Shown in pieces: positions 24,501-36,459 of a DNA stretch of 64,000 nt (its first letter is position 1; each line of letters starts with the position of its first letter). Under the pieces are notes generated by a model. That model saw only the letters and a list, made by a program, of their open reading frames with translations, was not told where the DNA came from and did no database searches. This DNA is from Acanthosoma haemorrhoidale (lineage: Eukaryota; Arthropoda; Insecta; Hemiptera; Acanthosomatidae), in assembly GCA_930367205.1 (NCBI GenBank), contig OV884012.1, positions 60,657,239 to 60,721,238 of the forward strand, read 5' to 3'. Position numbers and translations under genes: made by a program.

Positions 24501-25630
24501 CTTACAATTGAAATATTTAAAAAATAGCTTACGTTGATGCGGTACTCTTAAATATGTTGAGTTTTTCTGTATGCTTTTTGTGAAAATCAAATTATATACT
24601 TTTTGTTATGTTATACATGATGAAAGTGTTCTTTGTCAATTATGTTATTAAACGATTAATAGTGAGCATTGAGAGTTATAAGCCAGTCTTCAAGACGACT
24701 AGGTGGTCTCACAGTTGTTGATGGTGAATTACTCGAGAGAGGATTGATGAGGGCATCACTACTGCCGATAAATTTATAAATGATTCCTCCACGACGCGTG
24801 CCTATCCGTCGAGGTGTGAGACATGGCCGAAATTAATCTGACGGACCCCCGCGGTGACACGAGGAGGGGCAATAAAGAAATGCCGCAACAGGAGTACACA
24901 AAAGAGATAAGAAGAGGCACCGACGAAGCCCTGACTCAGACTGGTGTAATAACATTTTTTATCTGCGAGTCCCTCGGCGGCCGTAAAGGACCCGGGGCCC
25001 TCTCACTGTCGTGATCCGAATCTTAAATGTTCCATTTCTTCATCTGTATTCGGCTCGGCTCCGTCCCCCGCCATTCCTCTACTAATTAATTATAGGTTAA
25101 TTGGGAGTTTTTAGTTCCGTGTCCTTTATGCGGGGAGGCGCTTTGAGCCCACATCCCCTCTACTTGTCATTCAGGGGCCTAGGGTCTGCTCGGCTGAATA
25201 ATTAACCAATCCGATTCGACTCTCACTGTGCTCTTCCAAATACTTACCGGGCATCAGGCATTCCTACAAGCTGTTAAGAAAGGCCAGGACCGTCTATACA
25301 TAATTCAAGTCCTTTGGTCTATCCAACAATTAACGAATTTATCATGACTGTCTTAATGACTTTTTTTTATTCTAGTTAAAAAAGACAAAATAAAAATTAC
25401 AGATCTTTAATTTGGTAGATAAATATTGTTGTTTTTTTCATAGGAAAATATTTGGAAATGGTTATATTTTCTGTATACAATTAGGCTTTAGATTGGAAGA
25501 TATGGAATAATTTAGGTTTTAAATAACACCATTGACCGGTTCTCTTCATAAACCTTTCATTAATTGGCAAGCGCTTTCAACACGCAACATCAAACCTCAG
25601 GCCTTACACAGCGATCAGGTAGGTTGTAGA
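24501..25630. other. Unique sequence with a GC-richer island
   Basis: The part at about 24700-25320 is GC-richer and has no repeat match. A 63-codon plus frame (24823-25014) has no recognisable domain. The block may be conserved regulatory DNA or part of an unrecognised gene. Confidence 0.3.
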
Positions 25631-26032
25631 ATCTTTATTGTGATAAAATTACAATCCTCCTTATTGGGCAATAAGTAATTGTGTTCAATGTTCTCATCCA
25701 TACCATATTCATAATTCTTCATTCATACAGTATTTATAAACAGCCCTGCGACCTCCAAAGTCCACATGGTTGTCACCTCACTCGCATGCGAAAGAGGAAG
25801 CGGAGTCTTGGAAAGTCTCCCACGCTCTTCCATCAGCCGCGTCATGGATACGAGCCACACCGGCTCAGAAGAAGATTGGAGAAACAAGGCATTGCTATGA
25901 ATCCCACTGAGGGGTATTTATAGCAGGCCACCGCATTAGTCTCCGAGGAGGTTATAGGGATGTAGATGTGTGGTGCAGTGGAATGACTGGAGGATTAGAG
26001 TGGTTGGATAGTTTTCGATGGAATTTCATGAA
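25631..26032 (-). repeat. Family A element, long copy A4
   Basis: About 400 bp on the minus strand, collinear with A6. From its 5' end it shows an AATTCCATCGAAAAC block, a CCTATAACCTCCTCGGAGA block, a TATAAATA box (CTGCTATAAATACCC), a GACGCGGCTGATGG block, a CCAAGACTCCGCTTCCTCTT block, the shared 3' blocks and AATAAA. A TATA box and a poly(A) signal about 290 bp apart could also describe a solo LTR. The poly(A)-tailed copy A8 argues for a non-LTR retroposon instead. The parent element is not in the window. Confidence 0.75.
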
Positions 26033-26924
26033 CTTGTATATGTTATTTAAAACCTATATTTTGCATTTCTCGTTATATGAAATATGCACTCTATATAAAA
26101 TTGCATGTAGTCGAACCGAACAGTATCCTTGACAGACACGGGTCTGGAGGGGGGGGGCTGAAAACATAAATTTATAATTTTAAAATTTTAATTATAATAA
26201 ATATTGTTGAAATCTTCTCAAACAAAAATTAAGTTTAAACAAAAAAAATGAGGTCTCTCTATTTTGAATTACCCTTCTAATCAAAACACATTAACTGCCT
26301 ATGGAGCCCGAACATGTTTTGAAGTGAAATTGTCTTTGCTGTCATTATGTCTTTATTTCTTGCATCGACGGAATAACTGGTAGTTGGAGGTGAAGTGTTT
26401 CATGTAATAATTTCTGTTTTTCGAAATAGTTTTCTCATTAAAACTATTACACTCGACCAACTTGAGTTTGTATGACCTTCGTTTGTAATTTCATTTTTTT
26501 TTGTAGTATCTCATGGGTCGACATTGAAACAGAATTATCTTCATTATTCTGGGATGAAGTACCCTGGACTTACATGAAGGAAAACTGTTTTTAAGCCGAT
26601 GTGATAAGATAATGTTACGCAAGACCATAGTTACATTGCAAGTAACTTATTCAAGTTAAAAAATCTAAATATTTTTCTTAACATGGAAACTCATAAAATG
26701 AAGGGCCATACTGTAGAATCGGAAAAAAATAATTGATTTATAAATTATTATAAATCTTACAATAAAAAATATTAAATAAATCAATTTTGCTGCTATTAAA
26801 TGAGGTATGTAGGTAAGATAGGTAGGATTTCTTATTGGGCTTGAATGGGGTAAGTGAAAATGGTAGGGGTTTTCGAGAGAACTGTGCGTATAATCTTCAG
26901 TGTCTTCTGATATACACTATTTCA
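26033..26924. other. Unique AT-rich sequence, no gene seen
   Basis: A 9-base G run lies near 26149. Nothing else is supported. Confidence 0.5.
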
Positions 26925-27521
26925 TATATTCTCTTATATACTATATATCTCGTATATTCTCTTATATACTATATATCTCGTATATTCTCTTATATACTAT
27001 ATATCTCGTATATTCTCTTATATACAATATATCTCGTATATTCTCTTATATACTATATATCTCGTATATTCTCTTATATACTATATATCTCGTATATTCT
27101 CTTATATACAATATATCTCGTATATTCTCTTATATACTATATATCTCGTATATTCTCTTATATACAATATATCTCGTATATTCTCTTATATACTATATAT
27201 CTCGTATATTCTCTTATATACAATATATCTCGTATATTCTCTTATATACTATATATCTCGTATATTCTCTTATATACAATATATCTCGTATATTCTCTTA
27301 TATACTATATATCTCGTATATTCTCTTATATACTATATATCTCGTATATTCTCTTATATACTATATATCTCGTATATTCTCTTATATACTATATATCTCG
27401 TATATTCTCTTATATACTATATATCTCGTATATTCTCTTATATACTATATATCTCGTATATTCTCTTATATACTATATATCTCGTATATTCTCTTATATA
27501 CTATATATCTCGTATATTCTC
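26925..27521. repeat. 28-bp minisatellite, 21 copies
   Basis: Twenty-one uninterrupted 28-bp units plus 9 bp of a further unit. Each begins TATATTCTCT and ends ATATATCTCG. The only variation is at one base (TATACT or TATACA). The A variant is found in units 4, 7, 9, 11 and 13, so units 6-13 look like an alternating 56-bp higher-order repeat. Because 3 x 28 is free of stop codons in two forward frames, long artificial frames (up to 263 codons, 26835-27626) cross the array with a 28-residue period of Y, I, L and S. I do not regard these as genes. The near-absence of other mutations points to recent expansion or homogenisation. Confidence 0.95.
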
Positions 27522-30129
27522 GGCCTCAATCTTTTGCAATCTTCTGGGTGTGTGAAGAAACTTATAATATTCGAGAAACTTGTGCTATCATGTCTTGTGG
27601 GTGAACTATTTTCATTTTTAATTTAAAAATTTGGGAACGGTTTATCATTACTCTGTTAAAAACATACAATTATAAAAAAAACAAAAAAAAAAAGTCCTTA
27701 ATTCACAGTGTCAAAATTAGTTTTCTCGTTAATTAACATTTTTTAAAACCAGGCTACCCCCTCTTTATTTTGTAGAATGGTAAAATACAACTTTAAAATA
27801 TCACAAGAAATATGGATGGAATAAATTTTGTACCTGCGGCACGGCATCTAATATTTTAGAGTGAATTTTAAAATTATAAAAACAGTATTTTTGCCTTTCC
27901 AGAACTGATAATTTATTTTTATTTTTTGAAAATAAACAAATTAAAAAACAAAATTAAGACATTAAACACATCAAAAATTTCCAACAAGTTGCCGAAAAAA
28001 TGTTAAAACACTACTGTATATGAAAATATAATATATATATATAAATTAAAATCATTTATCGGAAAACAAATTAAGAATTTTTAATTTTAGCATAATATAC
28101 AGACAGTTTCACACTAAGTTCAGCACTGACAGTTTAATTACTACTTATTTTCTACGTATAATAATAGAATTTAGTTTGTCTCAATATGCCTAGGTAAGGT
28201 TTTTTTATCGTTTGAATTTTTATTTTATTGTAGAGATAACTGAAGATGACGGCTTAGAGCTGTCGAAAGTGTTTTTTTTTCAACAAATAAAAATAAAGTA
28301 TCAGTTGAGGAAAGACAAAAAAAGCTGTTTTTATAATTTTACTGTACCATTCCACAATACGGCATTAATCTTTTTATTTTACTACCGCATAAAATTCATA
28401 CGTTATTAAAAAAAAAAAAGTAGTTATTGAATAAATTGTTGCATCGTTAAGTCTTTCCCCAATTATGCCGGGTATAAATTATCGAGGGTTGTAGTTCGTA
28501 TTCGGTTCATAATTTAACAGCAAAAAAAATTTTTTTAAATAGACCAGGGGTACATTTTATGGGTAAATTTTATGCAAATACCCCTTATCAGCATATATAC
28601 ACACATAATTTTCTCTCGGAGGCGGCAGGTGGGGGTAATTTCAATTTTTTATTATCGGCATGTGCTGTTATTCCGGCTCCCTATTCATGCCCCTCTTTGT
28701 TCCATTGAAGCGATTTTTAATAACAGGGCATTGTTCGCCTTGTATGTATGTCCTAGGCAGCGCTGCGGTAGCCTGAATATAAAAACATTTTTACCGCCGG
28801 TTTTTTTTTTTGTTTTTTTTTCCACTGTAATAATCATATTACTGTTCGCGTTTCTTTCCTTCATAGGGAAAGTGGTTATTTGTGGAGAGTCAAGAAAGCC
28901 TAATCATTTCTCATCTTGAATAAGCTTATATTGTCATTTTTTAAACGAGTATGTCCCGCGTCAGGTCGTATAATTCATTGTGATGCATAACAATACCACG
29001 TCATTTAATTTTTGTTTTGTTTTTTTTATTTTTGAATTATAATGTTAATTGCATTTATGAAAAACGTATGTAAACAAAATAAATAGGGCAGAAAGTCAAA
29101 TAAAAATAATACTAAATGTACTTTTTGCGCAGAAGTACTCCATTTTAATTGTTATACCCTACCGTCTATGTCTTATCATGGATCCCAAAAAAAGGTATAT
29201 TTTGTTAACTTCTTTAATGTGTTTCTAATTACTTAAAAAAATGCCGAACTTTAAATCACGATTAGCTTATGAGAGCTTTTGTAAATCGTAAATGTTTTTA
29301 TTATTTCAACTTTGTTTTTCATATCTCCCGTTACTGTATACTTGGCAAAAACCAATCATCACAGTTCTTGGTGTGTTAGATTATACACTTAAACCTACAA
29401 ATCGAGATTTCAATATCAAGTCACTTTAGCTAAACAGTTTTAAGCTCAGAAAAATACGATCAAAGCGAACTCCTTGAGAGCAATAATATAAAGCTTGTAA
29501 CCTAGACATGCCTTATCGTAGACACATATAAGTCTTGGACTGTCTTGTGGAGTGCTAAAGATAAAAATCCCAAGTTGGTATAGAAGTGGAAGAAGTGAGC
29601 CTGTAGAGGACAGCCAGTTCTCCAGCTGAAGTTCAAGTATGGCAAGCCATCCCTTGCCGCATAAGCCTCCCCTTTTTCTTCAAGTCTTTTTTAACCAGCA
29701 CTATCTAGTGTTCTTCTCTTTCGTCTCTTCTTGGCTCACCCCTTCACTTAAAAAACGTCATAGGGACGAGGGGTTGCGTATTATAAACCATAGTCCTAGT
29801 TCAACCAAGCCTTGTCAAATGGCGATCATGACGGCACAGACTATAAAAAAATTACTGCAACTTAAAACACGTTTCTCTGGTTTGTTAGATGATTTATTAG
29901 AGTGGTGTGTAATTCTTAATAACGATAAAACGTCAAATCGTCCCTGAACAGAATCACGGTTCAAAGCCATTATCACTGACTAGTGAGCGCACTGTTGCCG
30001 CCTGCGGACTGTGAGAGCCGACCCCGATAGTGCAATAACATATTACAGCCATTGATATCTAACATTCATGGCAGTCGCCTTTATCTTGTAGTTGTAGGCG
30101 TGTGTATGTATGTATTTCATTTGTTTTAA
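27522..30129. other. Unique sequence, no gene seen
   Basis: A module-F-like motif lies at about 28236-28310 (plus): GACGGC, a TTAGA loop, GCTGTC, GAAAG, then AATAAA-type signals. A mixed-composition island is at about 28600-28800 and a unique 102-codon plus frame at 29639-29947, both without recognisable domains. Confidence 0.45.
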
Positions 30130-30303
30130 TAATTCTTTTACAAAAAATAAATTTACAAAGATAATTACATTCTTTCCTAGAAGGAAGATACAAAGTTGTG
30201 ATTAATAAAAGATCCCATTAATACCATATTTACATTCACACTCTCATTCATAACTTAATTATAATATAGGAGTGTGTGTAAATAGCCCAGAGATTCCCCG
30301 ATT
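30130..30303 (-). repeat. Diverged family A-like retroposon tail, copy A5
   Basis: Minus-strand copy with the family's layout (GGGGAATCTCTGGGCTATTT, GAATGAGAGTGTGAATGT-like block, ATGGTATTAATGGGATC) but a different tail that ends TAAATTTATTTTTTGTAAAA. It may be a related subfamily rather than family A proper. Confidence 0.5.
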
Positions 30304-30705
30304 CGACGGCACTGTCACGTGTCACATTACTGCTGAATTCATCTGACTAAAATTTTGAATTTAAGTAAGAACCTTCATTCGTTTTGTTAAAACGTGAGAT
30401 TTAAAATTATTGACAAGAATCGTTAATGGAAAGGCCTCTGCTTATTGATAGTTCCCAGAGGTAACAAATTGAGGCTTACACCCATCTCTTACTTCGTACT
30501 TCCATATCCTACCGAACTAAAATAAGGATCCATAAATACACAGTATGTTGAAACCTGGTCATTATATAAATCTACATGAATGAACTCTTAGTTTATTTAA
30601 ACCTAGATGCTACAGGGGTTAAGCTTAATATTTCAAGACTTTCTGAAACATTTTCACTCATATAAAGCTTCGAATAATCGAAGAAGATGCCGGCAAGATG
30701 GCAAC

Positions 30706-31031
30706 TCTCTAGATCTGGGAAAGCAGACCAAATGGTGGACATTACGGCCCTCGGCCAACCAACAACAAGCCTCTGACGGGCACCCATCACTGCTATCCAA
30801 CTAAATGAGCTTGCACTACATGCCTAGAGAGACTCTAGGCTCAGCCTTCAGTGGACTCTCACCACTTCACCGCAACATTTCCACCTCTACCGAGACTTCC
30901 CACACTCCTTAATTCCCTCACTCCACCTTCAAACAGGTACTCCTGGTAAAAGGATCCGCTCACCCCTAATAAATCCCTTTATTTTTCCCTTATCCCTAAT
31001 CTTAAAAATTTGAGAGCTAAGAAAAAAGAAG
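30706..31031 (+). mobile_element. 5'-truncated LINE-like insertion, family D copy D1
   Basis: A 326-bp insertion flanked by the 11-bp duplication AAGATGGCAAC at 30695-30705 and 31032-31042. The first 99 bp are open in the frame that ends at 30804, giving a C-terminal fragment with TKWWTLRPSANQQQ. The rest is 3' untranslated sequence shared with D2 and D3 (GGCTCAGCC, GGACTCTCACCAC, TTTATTTTTCCCTTATCC, TTTGAGAGCT). The 3' end is an A-rich run, GAAAAAAGAAGAA. Truncation at the 5' end with a target duplication is typical of LINE retroposition. I cannot name the clade from so short a fragment. Confidence 0.8.
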
Positions 31032-31042
31032 AAGATGGCAAC

Positions 31043-34000
31043 GAATAATCAGTAAATATCACTTATTTAGGAAGCTTAAGTACGGGCATTCTCCGAAAGA
31101 AGGTGATTCTACCAACCCTGGTCTTTCCTGTCTGGGAATTTTTTTCATCTCTCGATATATTTCCCTTTATTTTCTACTCCCTTAATTTTTTATATATATT
31201 TTTGAAAATACAATTTATTTTATTATTATTGATCCAAACAAACTTTGGTCGTTTTAAAACTCTTTGTTCACATATAGAAAAATTGAGATGGGCTAGATTA
31301 GTTTGATTGATATATAGCTTATAAACCGTATATAATATACGTATAAAAGCATGGCCGATTACAATAGTGTTAGCGACCGCTAACTACATAAGATCAATTG
31401 CGCTCTACTCTATTGAAGCGAGTTTGCCATGTATGTATTTTAAATTAGTTAAATAAACAAATGTAAATAATGTTACTAAACCGTAAATATTGTAAGCAAT
31501 AAATAACATAGCTGCAGACGAGTTCACAGGCAGCCAGCCCCAGGAGCAGCCCGACCCAGCTAGCAGATACTTCCTGCAAGCGGATTGGCTAAAATAAAAC
31601 CCCAGCTCATTGGTTGCTTCGGGCTATATATTATACCTTCTGCTTTTAGCCGTCAATTTAAGGTGACCCCCATCACCTAGCATTATATTCATGGTATTGA
31701 CCTCTTCAATCTGATTGTATGTAACCCAACCTCCTTCAAATGCATCTGTGAATAGCAGAAAGAGGAGCAATTATTTTGTTCATTGATTTTGTCATATTTT
31801 CACATTGTATAATTTAAAAGGGTTTAGAAAAAAAAAAAACCGACAATTCATTCAAACTGGTACTTGCAGCTTCACTATATCAAAATAGTGCCTTATCATT
31901 CATGAAACCTTCTACACTTTCATATCCTTAACCATGCTATCGTTAGTCCGCTGTTGTCAGACCCCACACCTTCCTAGTGGGATACTCTGACTTCGTCTCG
32001 CTAAAATAGAGTTTCCTTGGAAGGGATCCTTCTATGCAGACGACGATCTCTGGGGCTCTACAAAATAAACCTAGTAGCGTCTCCCCCAGCGATCCAGTCT
32101 GCCTCATTCCGGTTCACACTTGTCTTTGGGACCCGGACGGTTTTCGCCTACCTTCAGACACCTAGTGAGAATTCGTAGTCATTCCAAGACCACATAAACT
32201 ACTTATAATACCTACCCTGTACCTCTTCTCCTGAACATAGTGCACTGACGGGCAGATACCTATCATATATCGAGTCGGATAGCTCAATAAGAACTCTCCG
32301 TCACCAAGATTAGGATTGGGCTTTCTCGTGATGACCCGACATAGACAGTGTTTAATTGATTCTCACCCAAATAAGATTTTATTTGTGAATCGATTGACGG
32401 ATTCAGTCAGATTTTTAAACTGGTGAATTTATTATTTATAGTAAACCGTTGCCATGGTGTTAATGGCCAAACATATATATATATATATCACGTGCGTCCA
32501 GACATTCCCCTAAATGGGAGATCTCGATATTAAATGGAGCGCCAAAAAAAAAAATGAAACGTCAAAACTTTTCCAAAAGAGTTGAACCAATACTTGGAGC
32601 TGACTGTGAGCCAGCGAGAGTTTGGCACCCTTCGGATTTTAAACGAGACAGAGGGGGACGGTGGAAGATGGGATCCGATGGGAATCATTACATCCGTAAC
32701 GCTTATCGGGCTTAAAAGAGGGAAAAAAGGCGAGGCTAGGGGGGGATGGGGAAGTTTCGAAGGGGGGGGCACTTTAACTTTGCCGAACCTGGGACCTGTC
32801 AGGATTAAAGCGGGATCCCAGGTCGGATCAGTCCACACCTAAACCAAACATCGCTGACCCAATGGCTTGTCCCTTCTCTTAATACCACTCCATCCAAAAG
32901 GGGCAGAAGTCTAATTGATGAATAATACTGTTCATTTTAGTCCCCTTTTAGTGTTTTGTTAGAGGGTTTTTTTTTGGTTTTTTTAGTTTCTCTTTTAGAA
33001 CCAATTCTTCCAGGTATCGGATACTCTTCCATCTAAACTATTCCCGCCAATTAAAGCAATTTAATAATCTCCTAATATAAAACTGTTTTTTATTCAATCT
33101 TATCTGTTATCTGTGGCTTTAATGAATTTGCTCTGGCAGTGATTTCTGAGATTGGATGAGAGCTTAGCTAAATAAATTGGGCTTGTGATTAATACGAGAG
33201 GACTGAAGGAAGTAAACCTGACCCAGGTTCGAATCCCACCGCCGCCACTATATTTTTCTCTTTGTCTAATATCTTAATGAGATACGACATCGCAAAGCAT
33301 CAAAACGAATAAAACAAAATAAATTACTCTAAAATGAGACTGTAAAATTGTATCTTATGTAGTAGGCAATACTTGTAATGAATTCGGAAAATCAAATAGG
33401 GGCTACATGTAAAGGCATTCACGGCACTATCGCACTCACAACATGGGATTCACAATGAACCAGTTACAGGTGTGATAACAAAAGGGTTTCCGGTTTTAAA
33501 AGATCCCTGCAAATTTTCTTAAATAGGAGACCTCTTAGTTTTCAGGAGAGTAACGCTAGAAAAATCAGTTTTGGGCTTAGTACTATCCCTCTTAAAATAT
33601 TTCGCAGCTTATTTTTATAGCCGGAGTTTGTTATGCGATGCTAACTATTATATTATGTTGAAACTTTTCCGGTATCGTACTATAGTTGAGTGTTCTGTTT
33701 TATCAATTATAATTATAAATGCAACTAACGGGCGCCGTTAACTGAAATAGTTTGCATAAATGAGCGTACTCCATCTAGATGTAGATATGATCGGCAAAAG
33801 TTACTGGGAGAGGTGCATTAAACCGCCATGTCGCCCCAACCTGTGGGACTTGATCCACTGCCGTTAAACTAGTTAGAGATTGGGATCATTATTAAGGAGG
33901 CATGGGATTAATCTAGCCCAGGGAAATCCCATCTGGTCAGCAGTGGCCCGCCCTTACAACGGCCGACGTGAAACATTGGTCTGCCCTAGTAAATTTTCGA

Positions 34001-34318
34001 AAGGTCCTGACTTAGCTACACGGCAAGTGCTTTGGTTCAATATGACCGTGCTGAATCACTCGCTAGTTCCGCGTGACTACGTTTGACTCCTTGCCAGCGG
34101 AGACAGAATCATCTCGGTGACCAACACTCGTATTGTATATAGGTCTGCTCCTATGCGTCTGAACTCCTGTTCAGGGCATGAAGGGTGGTTTATGTTGTTG
34201 AGCTGGCTTCTTAAACTGATTTTGCTGAGTTGAAAGAGTGAGGTTTTACTTTCATTCTGCGGTGGCGGTTGGGGATAGTTAAACGAAAAATGAATGTTGG
34301 TACTGTGGGTTGTTTAAG
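31043..34318. other. Unique sequence with GC-richer stretches
   Basis: At about 31500-31740 there is a mixed-composition block with a TATA-like GGCTATATATTATACC (about 31622), which could belong to an unrecognised LTR or promoter. The block at about 31900-32360 is similar in composition. A TA microsatellite lies at about 32472-32489 and a G-rich run at 32740-32770. A T-arm-like GGTTCGAATCC at about 33226 does not fold into a tRNA. No gene is supported. Confidence 0.45.
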
Positions 34319-34402
34319 CTTTAGTCTCTCTCTAAAACATTCTTTTTATTGGCATTATATCACCTACAGTCAACGTTTCGCCTATTTAAGCATCGTCATG
34401 AC
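34319..34402 (-). repeat. Module F copy (hammerhead/Penelope-like motif)
   Basis: On the minus strand: CATGACGATGCTTAAATA, then GGCGAAACGTTGACTGTA, then GCCAATAAAAAGAATGTTTT and AGAGAGAGACTAAAG. The order and spacing match the copy at 56153-56235 and the pair at 10248-10410. Confidence 0.5.
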
Positions 34403-36459
34403 TACAATTCAGGATAAGATGTGTAAAAAATACATTTATGATATTATATTTAAGATTCGCACATTTAAGATCGAGACATGTACGAATTGTATGTGTTTAA
34501 ATGTAACATAATGCAAGAAGTACAATGTAATGAGATATAGTTTACTAAATAAAAAGATAAGAAAAACAGTATTACAACAAACCTGAGAAATGTATTGCCT
34601 ATTTCAATATGTTGACTTATTTTTGTATGTACCAAATTATTAACGTGACTGTAAAAACAAATACAAATGTGAAAGACAGTAAATTTATCGAATTAAGATG
34701 CTCATTTTTAAAACAAGAGCCATTTTATGAATCTGATGTATTTAAAGTTCCTTCGATAATACATAATATATATATTGTCCATTATTGCGTTGGGGAGGTT
34801 ATAAAAAAAAAGTATTTTTGATCAAAATGAATAGATTTTTAATGAGTATTTGAATGATAACATCGAGTACCTCTCGAATTTTCTTCTTTCTTCGCTTTAT
34901 ACGCCCTTTTTACTACAATTTAAATTTTTCCATGGTGTTAAATAAGTCACTAAAATAAAAAAAGATATTTCAAATATAATACGGTGAGACTAATGATCCA
35001 TGGATCAACTAGCATCTTAGTAGTTAAGATTAATGGCTTAGACGAGATACGTCTTTAGTTAAACTATTTTTTTAAAGACCTCAATTATTTTTATAGTATT
35101 TATCAAGTGTGTAATACAAAAGAAATTATATCCTTCTAGCAGTTTAATAAAACCACCCAGTTGCTGTTATCAGATAACGAACGTTTTGTATGGTTAATAC
35201 TTATAGGTCAGTGCCACTGGGAATCAACACCTTACAAAAAATGTCATGAGAGATACTTAACAGAAGGTACATGCACTCAGTTACTAGATTTGAAATATTA
35301 TTCTAGAAACTATTTGGTAACATGTATGGTTTTAATCTGTAATATCTCTAAAACATTAATTGTCCCTTAATGTTTATCAAATACAAAATAGTTCAGCCAA
35401 TTTTCCAATGATCCTTTTGTTATCCATGAGCTAAGAAAGGTTACCTGCCCAGCCTTTGCATATATCAGGCGTTTGGCTCCAGTTATTCTTGTTTCACGGC
35501 TACCGTGTAAAATGTTCATCATAGTACAATATTATTCAGGCATAACTGGGCATACTAATTGACAAAAAAAATTCAAATCTTTCTTGAGAGGGGGGAATAA
35601 AGAAACCGTTTTCAATTTTTCAGCCTGCGTCTCCGTGCCATCTAGGCTGTTAGCCGGGGGTAATTTCCTATTTAACGAATCTTTAATAAACCGTAAAATT
35701 TGAGAGTGGCTTGAATTTCATAAAGGAGAATTTCTGGTGGAAGAGAAAAGCCGGACTTTGCCTAATTGGCAGGCGCTTAGAGGAGATATTCTTTTCCCCT
35801 AAAATCAGAGAGGTTCCATTATTAATAGACTCTTTCTGCATATAAATGTCTCATTAAATGGACTCTCAATTAGAGACGGTGACTGCTAGCTGGCGGGAGT
35901 GGTGGGTAATTATTGTTTGTCGAGGGGCACCAGCTGCCTAACAATCTCTTTGTTTATCTACATCCACTGCGCCACCCCCTGTGCAAACACGGCCCATCAG
36001 CGGTGCGAACCTACCTTCCTCTCCAGACTTCCAGCCATCGTCTACCTTCCAGCTCCCGGCTTTAGCTTTGCTAGATTAGTTGCCCAGGTACACATCTACT
36101 CCTCCCCGTCTGTTTAACACTAATTATTTAAAGCATTCAGCCATGTGCACTCTGGGCCACAATTGATCCTGCTGTCCTTTGATTTTCTTTTCTGAGCAGT
36201 TGAAAATGAATCGCTCAGGTGATTGAGAGTGGACCAGAAAAGCGATTGCGGCTGAGTGAGCTCTTTTCTTTTCCTGGGCAACTACTGACGGTCCAGTGGG
36301 TAAGCCTTCATCCTTTGTTGCGACCGACAGGGTAGCAAGAAAGGCACATCTACTGGGTCAACAAATTATAATTGGTCCATGATTAGCCGTTAAAAACGAT
36401 CCTTGCAAACTTTCACTGTTATTAACTATCAATAACATTAAAACCTTTATTAACAAACT
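34403..36459. other. Unique sequence with a candidate regulatory island
   Basis: The first 1.2 kb is AT-rich. The part at about 35600-36320 is GC-richer, free of repeats, and contains CACCAGCTGCC, CTAACAATCTC and TTTGTTTATC in one 45-bp stretch (about 35928-35960). These resemble E-box, Sox and Fox words. No ORF is convincing. Confidence 0.3.

Noticed and set aside
26925..27521. CRISPR-like array
   Set aside because: Units are contiguous with no spacers and the DNA is eukaryotic in character; it is a minisatellite.
26835..27626. 263- and 234-codon ORFs across 26835-27626
   Set aside because: They exist only because the 28-bp tandem repeat lacks stops in two frames; the product is a pure 28-residue period with no domain.
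31400..31760. Possible solo LTR around a TATATATTATA box
   Set aside because: No second copy, no TG...CA boundaries and no target duplication could be found in the window.
33170..33252. tRNA-like B box GGTTCGAATCC followed by CCACCGCCGCCA
   Set aside because: No matching A box, D arm or acceptor 5' strand upstream, and the T stem pairs poorly.
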